From positions 371,503 through 435,502 of the forward strand of contig JBBQUM010000001.1 in NCBI GenBank assembly GCA_038212445.1: a DNA stretch of 64,000 nt, read 5' to 3'. The notes below the pieces were generated by a model. That model had not been told where the DNA came from and did not search any database. It was given only the letters and a program-made list of their open reading frames with translations. This stretch comes from TMP-7 sp038212445 (GTDB taxonomy: Bacteria; Acidobacteriota; Terriglobia; Bryobacterales; Bryobacteraceae). A program made the position numbers and the translations under genes. Of this stretch, positions 1 to 7,751 are shown one piece after another; position 1 is the stretch's first letter, and the number at the start of each line of letters is the position of its first letter.

Positions 1-497
1 CACCCGAGCGCCTCCGCCAGGCATCTCTCAGCGGTGAAATTGAACAGATGCTGAATTGGGTCGTAGTCGCGCCCGGCGATACTTTCCACATACCGTCCGG
101 CACCATCCACGCCATCGGCGCGGGAGTCGTGCTGTGCGAGATTCAACAGCAGTCAGATGTGACCTACCGGCTCTACGACTACGGACGCCCGCGCGAACTC
201 CATCTCGACCGCGCCGTCGACGTGAGCGTCCGCGGCCCATGGGAGCGTCAGTCCCCACCTCCCGGCTTCATCGCCTGGTGCCCTTACTTCGCCACACGCC
301 GGCTAGAGTTCCATGTAGCCTCCACAATCGAAGCCGATCCGCACCGCTTTCAGGTCCTCATCGTTCTCCAGGGCCAGGGTAGCCTCGCCGGCCAGCTGTT
401 CAAACCCGGTGAAGCCTGGTATCTCCCGCCTGACGTCAAACCCTTTGACATCGAACCCGAGGGAACGGTACAGTTTCTACTCACTTACGTCCCTTGA
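1..497 (+). CDS. manA: Mannose-6-phosphate isomerase, class I (3' part)
   Basis: This is the C-terminal part of a type I phosphomannose isomerase, which interconverts mannose-6-phosphate and fructose-6-phosphate in the cytoplasm. The frame is open from base 3 at the window edge, so the true start lies upstream. The cupin segment GDTFHIPSGTIHAIG followed by EIQQQSDVTYRLYDYGR is the family signature around the metal and substrate site; the downstream R-E-L-H also fits. About 165 residues are present out of a usual 300 to 400. A TGA ends it, and the S9 peptidase gene follows 45 bases later on the same strand. Family assignment is secure; the first codon cannot be seen. Confidence 0.9.
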   Translation, partial: PERLRQASLSGEIEQMLNWVVVAPGDTFHIPSGTIHAIGAGVVLCEIQQQSDVTYRLYDYGRPRELHLDRAVDVSVRGPWERQSPPPGFIAWCPYFATRRLEFHVASTIEADPHRFQVLIVLQGQGSLAGQLFKPGEAWYLPPDVKPFDIEPEGTVQFLLTYVP

Positions 498-542
498 CAG
501 GGAACCTTGTAGGGTCCACATTCGTACCCAGAAAGAGCTTCT

Positions 543-3200
543 ATGCATTCACTCACCGTTGCCGCTCTCTCCCTGTGTCTATCCGTTCCTATGCTGGCGC
601 AACAGCCGCCGGTCATCGATCGGGAATTGTTTTTTGGCGACCCTGAAATCTCGGGTGCGCAACTTTCGCCGGATGGCAAATACATCGCCTTCATGAAGCC
701 GCTCAACAAGACGCGGAACATCTGGGTGAAGAAAACCGGCGAACCCTTCTCCGCCGCGCGTCCCGTGACGGCCGACCCTAAGCGTCCCGTCCCTAACTTC
801 TTCTGGAGCCGCGACGGCAAGTACATCCTGTTCGTGCAGGACGCCGCCGGTGACGAGAATTTCAATGTCTATGCGGTGAACCCCAGCGACGCTCCTGCCG
901 CCGGCGCCCAGGTTCCAGCGGCCCGCAATATCACCGACGCCAAGGGCGTCCGCGCCGCCCTTTACTCCGTTCCCAAGAGCGCGCCCGACAAGATTTTCGT
1001 AGGGCTGAATGACCGTGACAAGGCCTGGCACGATCTCTACGAGGTGTCCATCTCCACCGGTCAGCGCAAACTCCTCCGCAAGAATACCGATCGCGTCACC
1101 GAATGGTTTTTCGACAACAAGGATCAACTCCGCATGGCGGTGCGGGCGGCCGACAACGGCGACACTGAAATCCTGCGCGTCGACGCCGGCGGCTTCAAGA
1201 AAATCTACTCTTGCGATGTCTTCGAAAGCTGCGGTCTGCTGCGCTTCAACAAAGATAACTCGCAGATCTACATCGAGACCAACCAAGGCGCCAGCGACCT
1301 CATCGAACTGGCATTGCTCGATCCCCAAACCGGCAAGGCGGCGAAGGTCGAATCGGACCCCGATAAGAAGGTTGATTTCGGCGGTCCCATCTTCTCCGAT
1401 GCCACCGACGAATTGATCGGCACCACCTACGAGGGCGACAAGCGCAAGATCTACTGGCGCAATAAAGCCTGGGAGGCCGACTACAACCTCGTTCGCTCCA
1501 AACTGGCCGGTCGCGAAGTCCGCATGGGGTCAAGCACAGCCGACGAAAAGCTGATGCTGGTCACCGCCTATAGCGATACCGAACCCGGTGAGACCTTCCT
1601 GTTCGATCGCACCACCAAGAAACTCACCGAACAATATAAGATCCGCGAAAACCTGAAGCGTGAGTACCTCGCCGAAATGAAGCCTGTCCGCTACGAATCC
1701 TCCGACGGCAAGGAAATCACCGGCTACCTGACATTGCCCAAAGGCGTGGCGGCGAAGAATCTTCCGGTTATCATCCTCCCGCACGGCGGACCCTGGGGAC
1801 GCGACAGCTGGGGCTACGGCGGACTCTCCCAGTTTCTGGCGAACCGCGGTTATGCCGTGCTTCAGCCGAATTTCCGCTCCTCCACCGGCTACGGCAAGCA
1901 GTTCCTGAACGCCGGCAATCTGCAGTGGGGCGACAAGATGCAGGACGACATTACCTGGGGCGCAAAATACCTCGAGCAAAAGGGTATCGCCGACCCCAAG
2001 CGAATCGGCATTATGGGCGGATCCTACGGCGGTTACGCCACCCTCGCCGGGGTCGCGTTTACGCCTGACGTCTACGCCGCCGCTGTCTCCATCGTCGGAC
2101 CGTCGAATCTCATCACTCTGCTCAACTCCATCCCTCCCTACTGGGAAGCCGGACGCGTCGTGTTCCACAAGCGCATGGGCGATCCCAACACGCCTGAAGG
2201 CAAGAAGCAGTTGGAGCGACAGTCGCCTCTGAACTCCGCCTCGAAAATCAAAACGCCGCTCATGGTTGTCCAAGGCGCCAACGACCCGCGAGTCAACAAA
2301 GCCGAAAGCGATCAAATCGTCATCGCGCTCCGTGACCGCAAATTCCCCGTCGAGTACCTCGTCGCTCCCGATGAAGGCCACGGCTTCGCCCGTCCCATTA
2401 ACAACATGGCGATGTTCGCCGCCACTGAGAAATTTCTCTCCAAGTATCTCGGCGGACGCTACGAAGATTCCATGCCGCCCGAAGTCGCCACTCGTCTCAA
2501 GGAAATCACCGTCGACCCCGCCACCGTCACCCTCGGCAAGAAAGTGGATTCGTCCAGCGTGACGTTCCCGCAGGTGTCTTCGCCTCTCGTCGCGGGCGTC
2601 TACAAATATCTGGCCAAGGTGCAAATGGGCGCGCAGTCCATGAACCTCAATGTCTCAACCGAGGTCAAGGACGCCGGCGCCAACTGGCAGATCACCGACA
2701 CCGTCTCCACGCCGATGGGCGATGCGGTGGACTCAGTCACGCTCGACAAGCAGGCCATGACAGTCCTCAAGCGCAACATGAAGCAGGGACCCGTCGTCAT
2801 CGACATCGTGATGAAGGGCAACAGAGCGCAAGGCACAATGAAGATGCAAGGTAGCGACAAGCCCCTCGACATCGACGCCGGCGGCGCACTGTTCGCCGAG
2901 GGTGCCGGAGCTGCCAACGTAATCGCCTGCCTGCCGTTGAAGGAAGGATACACCGCCACCTTCCGCAATCTCGACATGCAGAAGATGAAGCCGAAGCTCA
3001 TCGCCATGAAGGTCTCTGGCTCTGAGAGCGTGACGGTACCCGCCGGTACATTCGACACCTATAAGGTGGAGACGAACTCAGCCGACGGCGGCAACGACCG
3101 TTCGACGATCTGGATCGCCAAGGACACCCGAAAGCCAGTGAAGCTCACCACCGTGTCCTCCGACATGGGCGGCGCCACCATCACCGCCGAGCTGCAATAG
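543..3200 (+). CDS. Secreted S9 prolyl-oligopeptidase-family peptidase with extra C-terminal domain
   Basis: Predicted exported serine peptidase of family S9 (prolyl oligopeptidase / acylaminoacyl peptidase type). A signal peptide (residues 1-20, ending LAQ) is followed by a beta-propeller with TolB-like SPDGKYIAF and SRDGKYILF repeats and then an alpha/beta hydrolase domain from about residue 385. The catalytic triad is visible: Ser494 in GGSYGGY, Asp581 in GANDPR and His613 in DEGHGF. The protein has 885 residues where 600 to 700 is usual. The extra 210 or so residues form a beta-rich domain resembling DUF3108-like lipid or outer-membrane-associated folds (my inference). Start is the ATG preceding the signal peptide. 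Confidence 0.92.
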   Translation: MHSLTVAALSLCLSVPMLAQQPPVIDRELFFGDPEISGAQLSPDGKYIAFMKPLNKTRNIWVKKTGEPFSAARPVTADPKRPVPNFFWSRDGKYILFVQDAAGDENFNVYAVNPSDAPAAGAQVPAARNITDAKGVRAALYSVPKSAPDKIFVGLNDRDKAWHDLYEVSISTGQRKLLRKNTDRVTEWFFDNKDQLRMAVRAADNGDTEILRVDAGGFKKIYSCDVFESCGLLRFNKDNSQIYIETNQGASDLIELALLDPQTGKAAKVESDPDKKVDFGGPIFSDATDELIGTTYEGDKRKIYWRNKAWEADYNLVRSKLAGREVRMGSSTADEKLMLVTAYSDTEPGETFLFDRTTKKLTEQYKIRENLKREYLAEMKPVRYESSDGKEITGYLTLPKGVAAKNLPVIILPHGGPWGRDSWGYGGLSQFLANRGYAVLQPNFRSSTGYGKQFLNAGNLQWGDKMQDDITWGAKYLEQKGIADPKRIGIMGGSYGGYATLAGVAFTPDVYAAAVSIVGPSNLITLLNSIPPYWEAGRVVFHKRMGDPNTPEGKKQLERQSPLNSASKIKTPLMVVQGANDPRVNKAESDQIVIALRDRKFPVEYLVAPDEGHGFARPINNMAMFAATEKFLSKYLGGRYEDSMPPEVATRLKEITVDPATVTLGKKVDSSSVTFPQVSSPLVAGVYKYLAKVQMGAQSMNLNVSTEVKDAGANWQITDTVSTPMGDAVDSVTLDKQAMTVLKRNMKQGPVVIDIVMKGNRAQGTMKMQGSDKPLDIDAGGALFAEGAGAANVIACLPLKEGYTATFRNLDMQKMKPKLIAMKVSGSESVTVPAGTFDTYKVETNSADGGNDRSTIWIAKDTRKPVKLTTVSSDMGGATITAELQ

Positions 3201-3317
3201 AAGTAGGACGGGGCTCACGCTGTCAAAAACGCCAGCCGCACCAGGAACCAGGGCAGCGGAAGTAAGACGGGGCTCCTGCTGTCTAAACGCAGACGCGCCA
3301 GGAAGCAAGAAGCCGAA
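3200..3317. repeat. Two imperfect tandem copies of a 59-base unit
   Basis: Two adjacent blocks (3200-3258 and 3259-3317) both begin GAAGTARGACGGGGCTC, continue with TGCTGTC or CGCTGTC and end in a CCAGGAA-containing segment. The first block starts within the stop region of the S9 peptidase gene. It is noncoding and lies between convergent genes. The second block is more diverged at its 3' end. Confidence 0.6.
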
Positions 3318-3324
3318 CCAAGGA

Positions 3325-3356
3325 GGAGCGCAGCGCAAAAGAAAAAGCAGCGCTCC
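3325..3356. terminator. Possible bidirectional terminator hairpin
   Basis: A 7-bp perfect stem (GGAGCGC with GCGCTCC) encloses an 18-base loop in the gap between two convergent genes. No T-tract follows on either strand, so intrinsic termination is uncertain. The position favours a terminator over anything else. Confidence 0.3.
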
Positions 3357-3371
3357 CGCCCCGTCCAAAAA

Positions 3372-4088
3372 CTAAGGCAGCGCGAACTCCACACTCCGCT
3401 CTTTATTCAACTGCCTCGAAAAATCCCGATCCACTAGCGACAACGAAATCCGGTTCGGCTGACCTTCCTTCGTCACATAGTTCAACGTGTCGCCCTCTAC
3501 CCAGTACGCCAGCGCCGGCAAAATATTGTGATCGCGAAACGCAATTAGGAAAATCGTGGGACGCTCAGACTCGGCCCTCGCAGCTGCCCGCTCCCGAGGA
3601 TCCGGCGGCGGCGGATAATTGCGAGGCTCCGGAAGTTGCACGTCACTGTAGTCGCGCAGCACAGGATTCGCCGTCTCCGGACGGTACGCCTGGTTGATGA
3701 TCACCACCGGCGGCGGCGCTTGCTCCTGGTTGTATTGCGGTTGGTCCGTATAAGTGGTGGCAGGAGGCGGCGTGTCAAAGCCGCTGTAACCTCCACCGTA
3801 ATATCCGCCCACAAATACCGGATAAGCGACTACCGAGCGATGACTATGGGATGGATGTTGCACTGCCGGCGCAGGCCCACGTGAAGCAAATCCGCCAGGA
3901 AATGTCGGCCGGTTCACGTTCGTGTTCACCCGCACGTCCGGTGGGTGGCCCGTCCCGGGAAAGAGCACGTTCCCAAACCCACTCATGTTTCCATAAGTGT
4001 TGCTGACCACTCGCTGGGCAAATAGGGACGAGCACGCTACCAACAGCACCGTGCCGGCTTGAATCGCGCTGGAGAGGAACCGGTTCAT
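3372..4088 (-). CDS. Secreted Gly/Pro-rich protein of unknown function
   Basis: Not recognised to a named family. The predicted product has 238 residues: a signal peptide (MNRFLSSAIQAGTVLLVACSSLFAQ), a low-complexity middle rich in Gly, Tyr, Pro and Gln (YYGGGYSGF, PPPPDP), and a compact C-terminal segment containing IFLIAFRDHNILPALAYWVEG and ISLSLVDRDFSRQL. I have the impression of similar endings in other acidobacterial secreted proteins, which is memory and not a search. The start at 4088 is preferred over an upstream in-frame ATG at 4118 because GGGAGG lies 6 to 7 bases before it. It is likely surface or periplasmic. Confidence 0.75.
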   Translation of the reverse strand: MNRFLSSAIQAGTVLLVACSSLFAQRVVSNTYGNMSGFGNVLFPGTGHPPDVRVNTNVNRPTFPGGFASRGPAPAVQHPSHSHRSVVAYPVFVGGYYGGGYSGFDTPPPATTYTDQPQYNQEQAPPPVVIINQAYRPETANPVLRDYSDVQLPEPRNYPPPPDPRERAAARAESERPTIFLIAFRDHNILPALAYWVEGDTLNYVTKEGQPNRISLSLVDRDFSRQLNKERSVEFALP

Positions 4089-4177
4089 AACTAACCTCCC
4101 AATTTCTCCGCTCTGCACACCGAGCTTACCACGTTAGACGCGCGCTCCAAGGTCCGCGTTTAACGCATCTTCGACGT

Positions 4178-6781
4178 TTATTCGATGCCGGCAACCTGGT
4201 AGAGTATGCCAATATCGCGCTGATAGGAAGTAGCGTAATAACGGCCATCGCCGGCTATTGCCAGGTGACCGAGGAAGTGCGCTCCCGGCTCAGGCGGCTT
4301 AATCTCGCGCAGTTCCGTCCTCACTCCCGTCACCGGATTGAGCCGGTAAAGACCAATGTTCCCGGTATCAGCGTCATCATGCCGGATTAGAATGGACTGC
4401 CCGTCCGCCGACCATCTCAGCAGCACGTCGCCGCTCTGATACCCCTTCAACGCCCGCTCCGCCTTGCCCTGTGTCGAGTGTATCGAGAGCTTATCGCCCG
4501 TGATCAGAATCACTGACCCGTCCGCCGACATGCGCGTCGCGCGAACGCCCTCCTCTGTAATCGCCACAGGCTTGCCCCCCATCACATCCTGCGTGTAACT
4601 CCTCACGCCGTGCCCGCCTTCACTCGCGCTAAACAAAACGCGCCGCCCGTCGGGAGTCCACTCGGCGCTCTCGTCCGGCGTCCACTTGCTGCTCTCATAA
4701 TGAAATCCCGGACCCGGCAGCGTCTTCGCCTCTCCCGCGCCCGTCGACAGGATCACCAGTTCCGACGACGCGCCATTCCTCCGCACGCACAGCACGGACT
4801 TACCATCTGGCGACAATACCGGACGGTTCCCAAATCCAAGCTTCACTGCCGGCGACCCATCCGTTCGCCGTAGGTAAATCGCCGAATTGCGACCTTCGCC
4901 GTACGACAGCTCGAGGAAAAGGATGCTACGCGCGTCGCTCGACAAATCATGCAGCCAGCTCGCGTCCAGCCACGCCAGGTCAACCTCCGTCGCACTGCCC
5001 GGCGTCACGCATCGAATGCCGATTCTCGAATAGGTGTTGGTGAGCAGCGCGTGGCCCTGCCGGTCGACATCGAGGAGCATCGCGTAGCCCGCCGTGTATG
5101 CGAGCACCCGTTGCTTGCCTGAAAGGTCCACTGCATTCAGCGCCGGATCTACCCCTCCGTGTACGCCCGCAAACCAGATCTCCTTCCCGTCGGGCGACCA
5201 CGCCAGTCCGCTCGTCCCTCGCCACCCGCGCGAGAGAATTTTGTGCGGCTGCGACAATCCCGCCACCACCACCGAATAATCCCCGACTTCGGAGTCATAG
5301 TCGAAGTACGCCACCATGTCGCCGCGCGGTGAAATGCGGATCGAAGGCGAGGGGCGAGATTGGTCTTCCACCAGCACCCGTCCAATCGGATACTCAATGC
5401 GATTCCGCCCGTCCACAATCCGCGCCACCGCCATGGTTTCCCCGTCCGGTCCCCAATCGGCCGCCACCACACCTTCAAGAATGTCGCGTGGCGTTCCGCC
5501 GGAGTAGGGAACTCGCGCCAGTGTGCCCGGCTCGCCGTTCTCCGTCACGCCTTTCAGAATCGCCATCTCCCCGGCGCTGTTCACCGACAGCAGGATCGAC
5601 TTGGAGAGTCCCAGTGCCCGGCTCTCGCGACTTCCCGGCTGAACTGAGAATAACGAGACTGGATCGCCATCCCACTGCGCGCCGTAGATGACCGTGCCGC
5701 CCGGCGCAAACCGCGCACTGAGGACATCGCCCCTCCGGTATGTGAGCCTCTGATACACAGGAGGATCGTGATGCACCAGACGATGCCCGAGATAGGCGGC
5801 CGGTATCGCGCCCAAAACCAGTCCGGCGATCGCCGGCATCAACCAGCGTCTGCGCGACGACGCAGCCGCCCGTGCCAGTGGCGTCACGACTACCGCCGGA
5901 GGATTCTTCACCACCTCCAGAACATCTTCAAGCGCCACCCGCAAGTCCGCCATCGATTGCCAGCGCCGCCGCGGATCCTTGCGCAAACAGCGCTGAAGAA
6001 TCACCTCCAGGTCGCGCGGAAACTCCGTCAGGCTGGTATCGAGCGGCGGCGGCTCCTTGCACAGCACCGCCGACAACATCGAAACCTTCGAATCACCTGA
6101 AAATGCCTTGCGGCCGGTAATCATTTCGTACAAAACCGAACCAAAAGAGAAAATATCCGAACGGCTGTCCAACTTCTTGCCTTCAGCCTGCTCAGGCGAC
6201 ATGTAGGCAACCGTGCCCAGAATGATGCCGTCCTCGGTTAGAAACGACACCGGCTCCGTCGCGCCAAAATCGTCAACGTCGGGTTGCGTGCTCTCCGCCA
6301 TCTTCGCCAGGCCAAAGTCCAGTACCTTCACCAACCCCTGCTCGGTCACCATCACGTTCGAAGGCTTCAAATCACGATGGACAATCCCAGCCGCGTGTGC
6401 CGCCGATAGTGCGTCAGCCATCTGAATGGCATATTCCAGCGTGTCCCGCAGCGCCAAGCCTGACCCCGAGATCAAAGACTCCACTGTCCGTCCAGAGATC
6501 AACTCCATCGCAATGAAATCGAGACGCTGACCCTCAACTTCCTCTACGCCCGTGTCAAAGATGGTGACGATGTTTGGATGGTTAAGCAGCGAGGCTGCGC
6601 GGGCTTCTTGCAGAAAACGCTGGCGGCGGCCAGGATTGGCGATCGCCCCAGGAGACAAAATTTTCAGCGCCACAGAACGATTGAGATGAGTGTCCGTCGC
6701 TCGGTAGACGGTCCCCATGCCCCCGGCGCCGAGCTTGGCGTCGATGTGGTAGCGGCGAATAGCGGCGCCGATCATCCCCAT
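4178..6781 (-). CDS. Membrane Ser/Thr protein kinase with TolB/WD40-like propeller
   Basis: A PknB-type (Hanks) kinase of 867 residues. The cytoplasmic kinase domain (about 10-290) has the glycine loop GAGGMGTVY (18-26), ATP-binding Lys40 in VALK, catalytic HRDLKPSN (135-142), DFG (155-157) and the SPE motif near 195, so it should be active. A single membrane segment near 310-330 (LMPAIAGLVLGAIPAAYLG) is followed by an outer beta-propeller of TolB/WD40-like repeats (SPDGKEIWFAG, SPDGKSVLCVRR, TPDGRRVLFSAS). This architecture is common and multi-copy in Solibacter-like genomes; the ligand is unknown. Two near-adjacent ATGs (6781 and 6775) are both possible and neither has a clear ribosome binding site. 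Confidence 0.93.
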   Translation of the reverse strand: MGMIGAAIRRYHIDAKLGAGGMGTVYRATDTHLNRSVALKILSPGAIANPGRRQRFLQEARAASLLNHPNIVTIFDTGVEEVEGQRLDFIAMELISGRTVESLISGSGLALRDTLEYAIQMADALSAAHAAGIVHRDLKPSNVMVTEQGLVKVLDFGLAKMAESTQPDVDDFGATEPVSFLTEDGIILGTVAYMSPEQAEGKKLDSRSDIFSFGSVLYEMITGRKAFSGDSKVSMLSAVLCKEPPPLDTSLTEFPRDLEVILQRCLRKDPRRRWQSMADLRVALEDVLEVVKNPPAVVVTPLARAAASSRRRWLMPAIAGLVLGAIPAAYLGHRLVHHDPPVYQRLTYRRGDVLSARFAPGGTVIYGAQWDGDPVSLFSVQPGSRESRALGLSKSILLSVNSAGEMAILKGVTENGEPGTLARVPYSGGTPRDILEGVVAADWGPDGETMAVARIVDGRNRIEYPIGRVLVEDQSRPSPSIRISPRGDMVAYFDYDSEVGDYSVVVAGLSQPHKILSRGWRGTSGLAWSPDGKEIWFAGVHGGVDPALNAVDLSGKQRVLAYTAGYAMLLDVDRQGHALLTNTYSRIGIRCVTPGSATEVDLAWLDASWLHDLSSDARSILFLELSYGEGRNSAIYLRRTDGSPAVKLGFGNRPVLSPDGKSVLCVRRNGASSELVILSTGAGEAKTLPGPGFHYESSKWTPDESAEWTPDGRRVLFSASEGGHGVRSYTQDVMGGKPVAITEEGVRATRMSADGSVILITGDKLSIHSTQGKAERALKGYQSGDVLLRWSADGQSILIRHDDADTGNIGLYRLNPVTGVRTELREIKPPEPGAHFLGHLAIAGDGRYYATSYQRDIGILYQVAGIE

Positions 6782-6900
6782 TTTCTGTTAGGAAGGTTAT
6801 CTTATCATGAGCCGGGTAGTCGACTATAGTCCTAAATTCGATTCTGTACTGGGATATTTAATACGTTGGAAAGTGAGGCGAGAATTTTGGAGAGTGCAGC

Positions 6901-6952
6901 AAAAATAAAGATCGGGCTGCCTCGTCATGCAGCGCGCATGCTCAGCAGCCCG
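6901..6952 (-). terminator. Intrinsic terminator after first mini-gene
   Basis: On the minus strand an 8-bp GC-rich stem (CGGGCTGC with GCAGCCCG) contains an inner stem (CATGC with GCATG) and is followed by ATCTTTATTTTT. This is a good Rho-independent terminator shape. It ends 42 bases downstream of the stop codon of the peptide gene at 6994-7044 and isolates that gene from the kinase gene further on. Confidence 0.75.
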
Positions 6953-6993
6953 TCGTGTGTTGTGAGGGAAAAACTAGGTCAGAAACGTCAGGA

Positions 6994-7044
6994 CTAGCTG
7001 CCCCAAACTGCTCCGCCTGCCCGGACTTTGGATTGAACCTTCAT
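6994..7044 (-). CDS. 16-residue peptide, copy 1 (AGGAVWGS ending)
   Basis: A 16-codon gene with product MKVQSKVRAGGAVWGS. AAGGAG lies 8 bases before the ATG at 7044; another in-frame ATG at 7050 would leave only 2 bases to the same site, so 7044 is preferred. The product is a near twin of the peptide at 7429-7479: equal length, 11 of 16 residues identical, and an identical AGGAVWGS ending although several codons differ at third positions. That pattern suggests selection on the peptide. It is followed by an intrinsic terminator. Function is unknown; a short basic N-terminal half plus a fixed Gly/Trp/Ser tail recalls a RiPP precursor or a signalling peptide, but no modification enzyme is adjacent. 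Confidence 0.7.
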   Translation of the reverse strand: MKVQSKVRAGGAVWGS

Positions 7045-7088
7045 TGTCATGTCTCCTTTTTCAAATCTGAACTTCTGTGCGCAACTAA

Positions 7089-7106
7089 CTAAGTGAATGC
7101 ACTTAG
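7089..7106. promoter_or_regulatory. Perfect dyad in the leader of mini-gene 1
   Basis: CTAAGTG-AATG-CACTTAG is a perfect 7-bp dyad 45 to 62 bases upstream of the first peptide start. The half CTAAGTGCAT recurs at 7528-7537, 49 bases upstream of the second peptide start. The shared position suggests a common operator or leader element; this is inference. Confidence 0.45.
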
Positions 7107-7352
7107 ATCCCCAAGGCTCATAGTCCTATATTGAACACCGGCTAAGTTAGCGTAAACTATTGACTCCGTTACAGTTCGTTGCGATCAGCACACGTTTGCA
7201 TTAGGCCGGTAATAAGGCGAAACCAAACGATTAGGTTAGGTCGCCCCACGAATAGAGTTAGGTGAAAGAGCTTAAGGATCGAAAGGGAGGATGAGGATCG
7301 GTCGGACGCTGGGGTAAATAGGAGATGTCGAAAGCAGCCTACACAACACAAG

Positions 7353-7392
7353 GGACTGCCAGATCAGAGGAAACACCTCAATCAGGCAGTCC
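7353..7392 (-). terminator. Hairpin after second mini-gene
   Basis: On the minus strand GGACTGCC pairs with GGCAGTCC (8 bp) and an inner GAGG/CCTC stem with a TGTTT loop extends the hairpin. A T/G-rich stretch (CTTGTGTTGTGT) follows, poorer than a classical T-tract. It starts 36 bases after the stop of the peptide gene at 7429-7479, so a terminator or 3'-end stabiliser is likely. Confidence 0.6.
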
Positions 7393-7428
7393 GATGTAGG
7401 AACTCTATGAAAAGATTGCGTGAAGAAA

Positions 7429-7479
7429 CTAGCTGCCCCAAACCGCGCCGCCAGCCTTTACGTTCGTCTTGATTTTCAT
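7429..7479 (-). CDS. 16-residue peptide, copy 2 (AGGAVWGS ending)
   Basis: A 16-codon gene with product MKIKTNVKAGGAVWGS. A strong ribosome binding site (GGAAGGAG) lies 6 bases before the ATG. It is paralogous to the peptide at 6994-7044, offset by 435 bases in the same orientation. Both copies share a leader element, ribosome binding site, 16 codons, a stop and a hairpin, so the whole cassette looks duplicated and then diverged outside the coding part. Function is unknown. The conserved Lys/Gly/Trp arrangement would suit a post-translationally modified peptide, but no radical SAM or other modifying enzyme is visible in the window. Confidence 0.72.
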   Translation of the reverse strand: MKIKTNVKAGGAVWGS

Positions 7480-7668
7480 TTGTTACTCCTTCCCTCTTAA
7501 GATTGCTTGTCCACTCCGGACGCTTCTCTAAGTGCATCCCTGGGGCCAAACCCCTACTTGTTGCCTAAGCTGATCGCCCTAGATCGGCTAAGCTAATCCT
7601 CCCATAGGCTTACGCACTATCTGCTATTTCCTTAGTCTAATCGCCCGACTCGGCGTACGACAAAAACC

Positions 7669-7704
7669 CTAGCGTTTCGGTTAGGTCTCTCGCACAAACG
7701 CTAG
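7669..7704. promoter_or_regulatory. Inverted repeat upstream of the GNAT-like gene
   Basis: CTAGCGTTT (7669-7677) and AAACGCTAG (7696-7704) form a perfect 9-bp inverted repeat with an 18-base spacer, ending 47 bases before the start codon at 7752. It could be an operator for the downstream gene or a leader hairpin. No matching regulator is identified. Confidence 0.4.
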
Positions 7705-7751
7705 GTAGTTCACCGGAGGAGTACTACTCGGGTATATCATTTAGAGGCCGC

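Larger units (their letters stand above)
6782..7751. other. Gene-poor, AT-richer island holding two mini-genes
   Basis: This 970-base interval separates the divergent kinase gene and the GNAT-like gene. By eye it is less GC-rich than its surroundings and unusually full of CTAG-, CTTAG- and TTAGG-type words. It holds two tiny peptide genes on the minus strand, two hairpins, a perfect 18-base dyad and a 9-bp inverted repeat, all listed separately. A motif TATAGTCCTAAATT near 6826 recurs in similar form (CATAGTCCTATATT) near 7120. I see no other convincing gene in it. Confidence 0.6.

Noticed and set aside
1530..2624. Long minus-strand open frame opposite the S9 peptidase
   Set aside because: The S9 gene has a full catalytic triad; the antisense frame has no recognisable motif and is expected from codon bias.
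7169..7351. 60-codon minus-strand frame between the two mini-genes
   Set aside because: No ribosome binding site, Leu/Phe-rich text with no family, and it overlaps the hairpin downstream of mini-gene 2.
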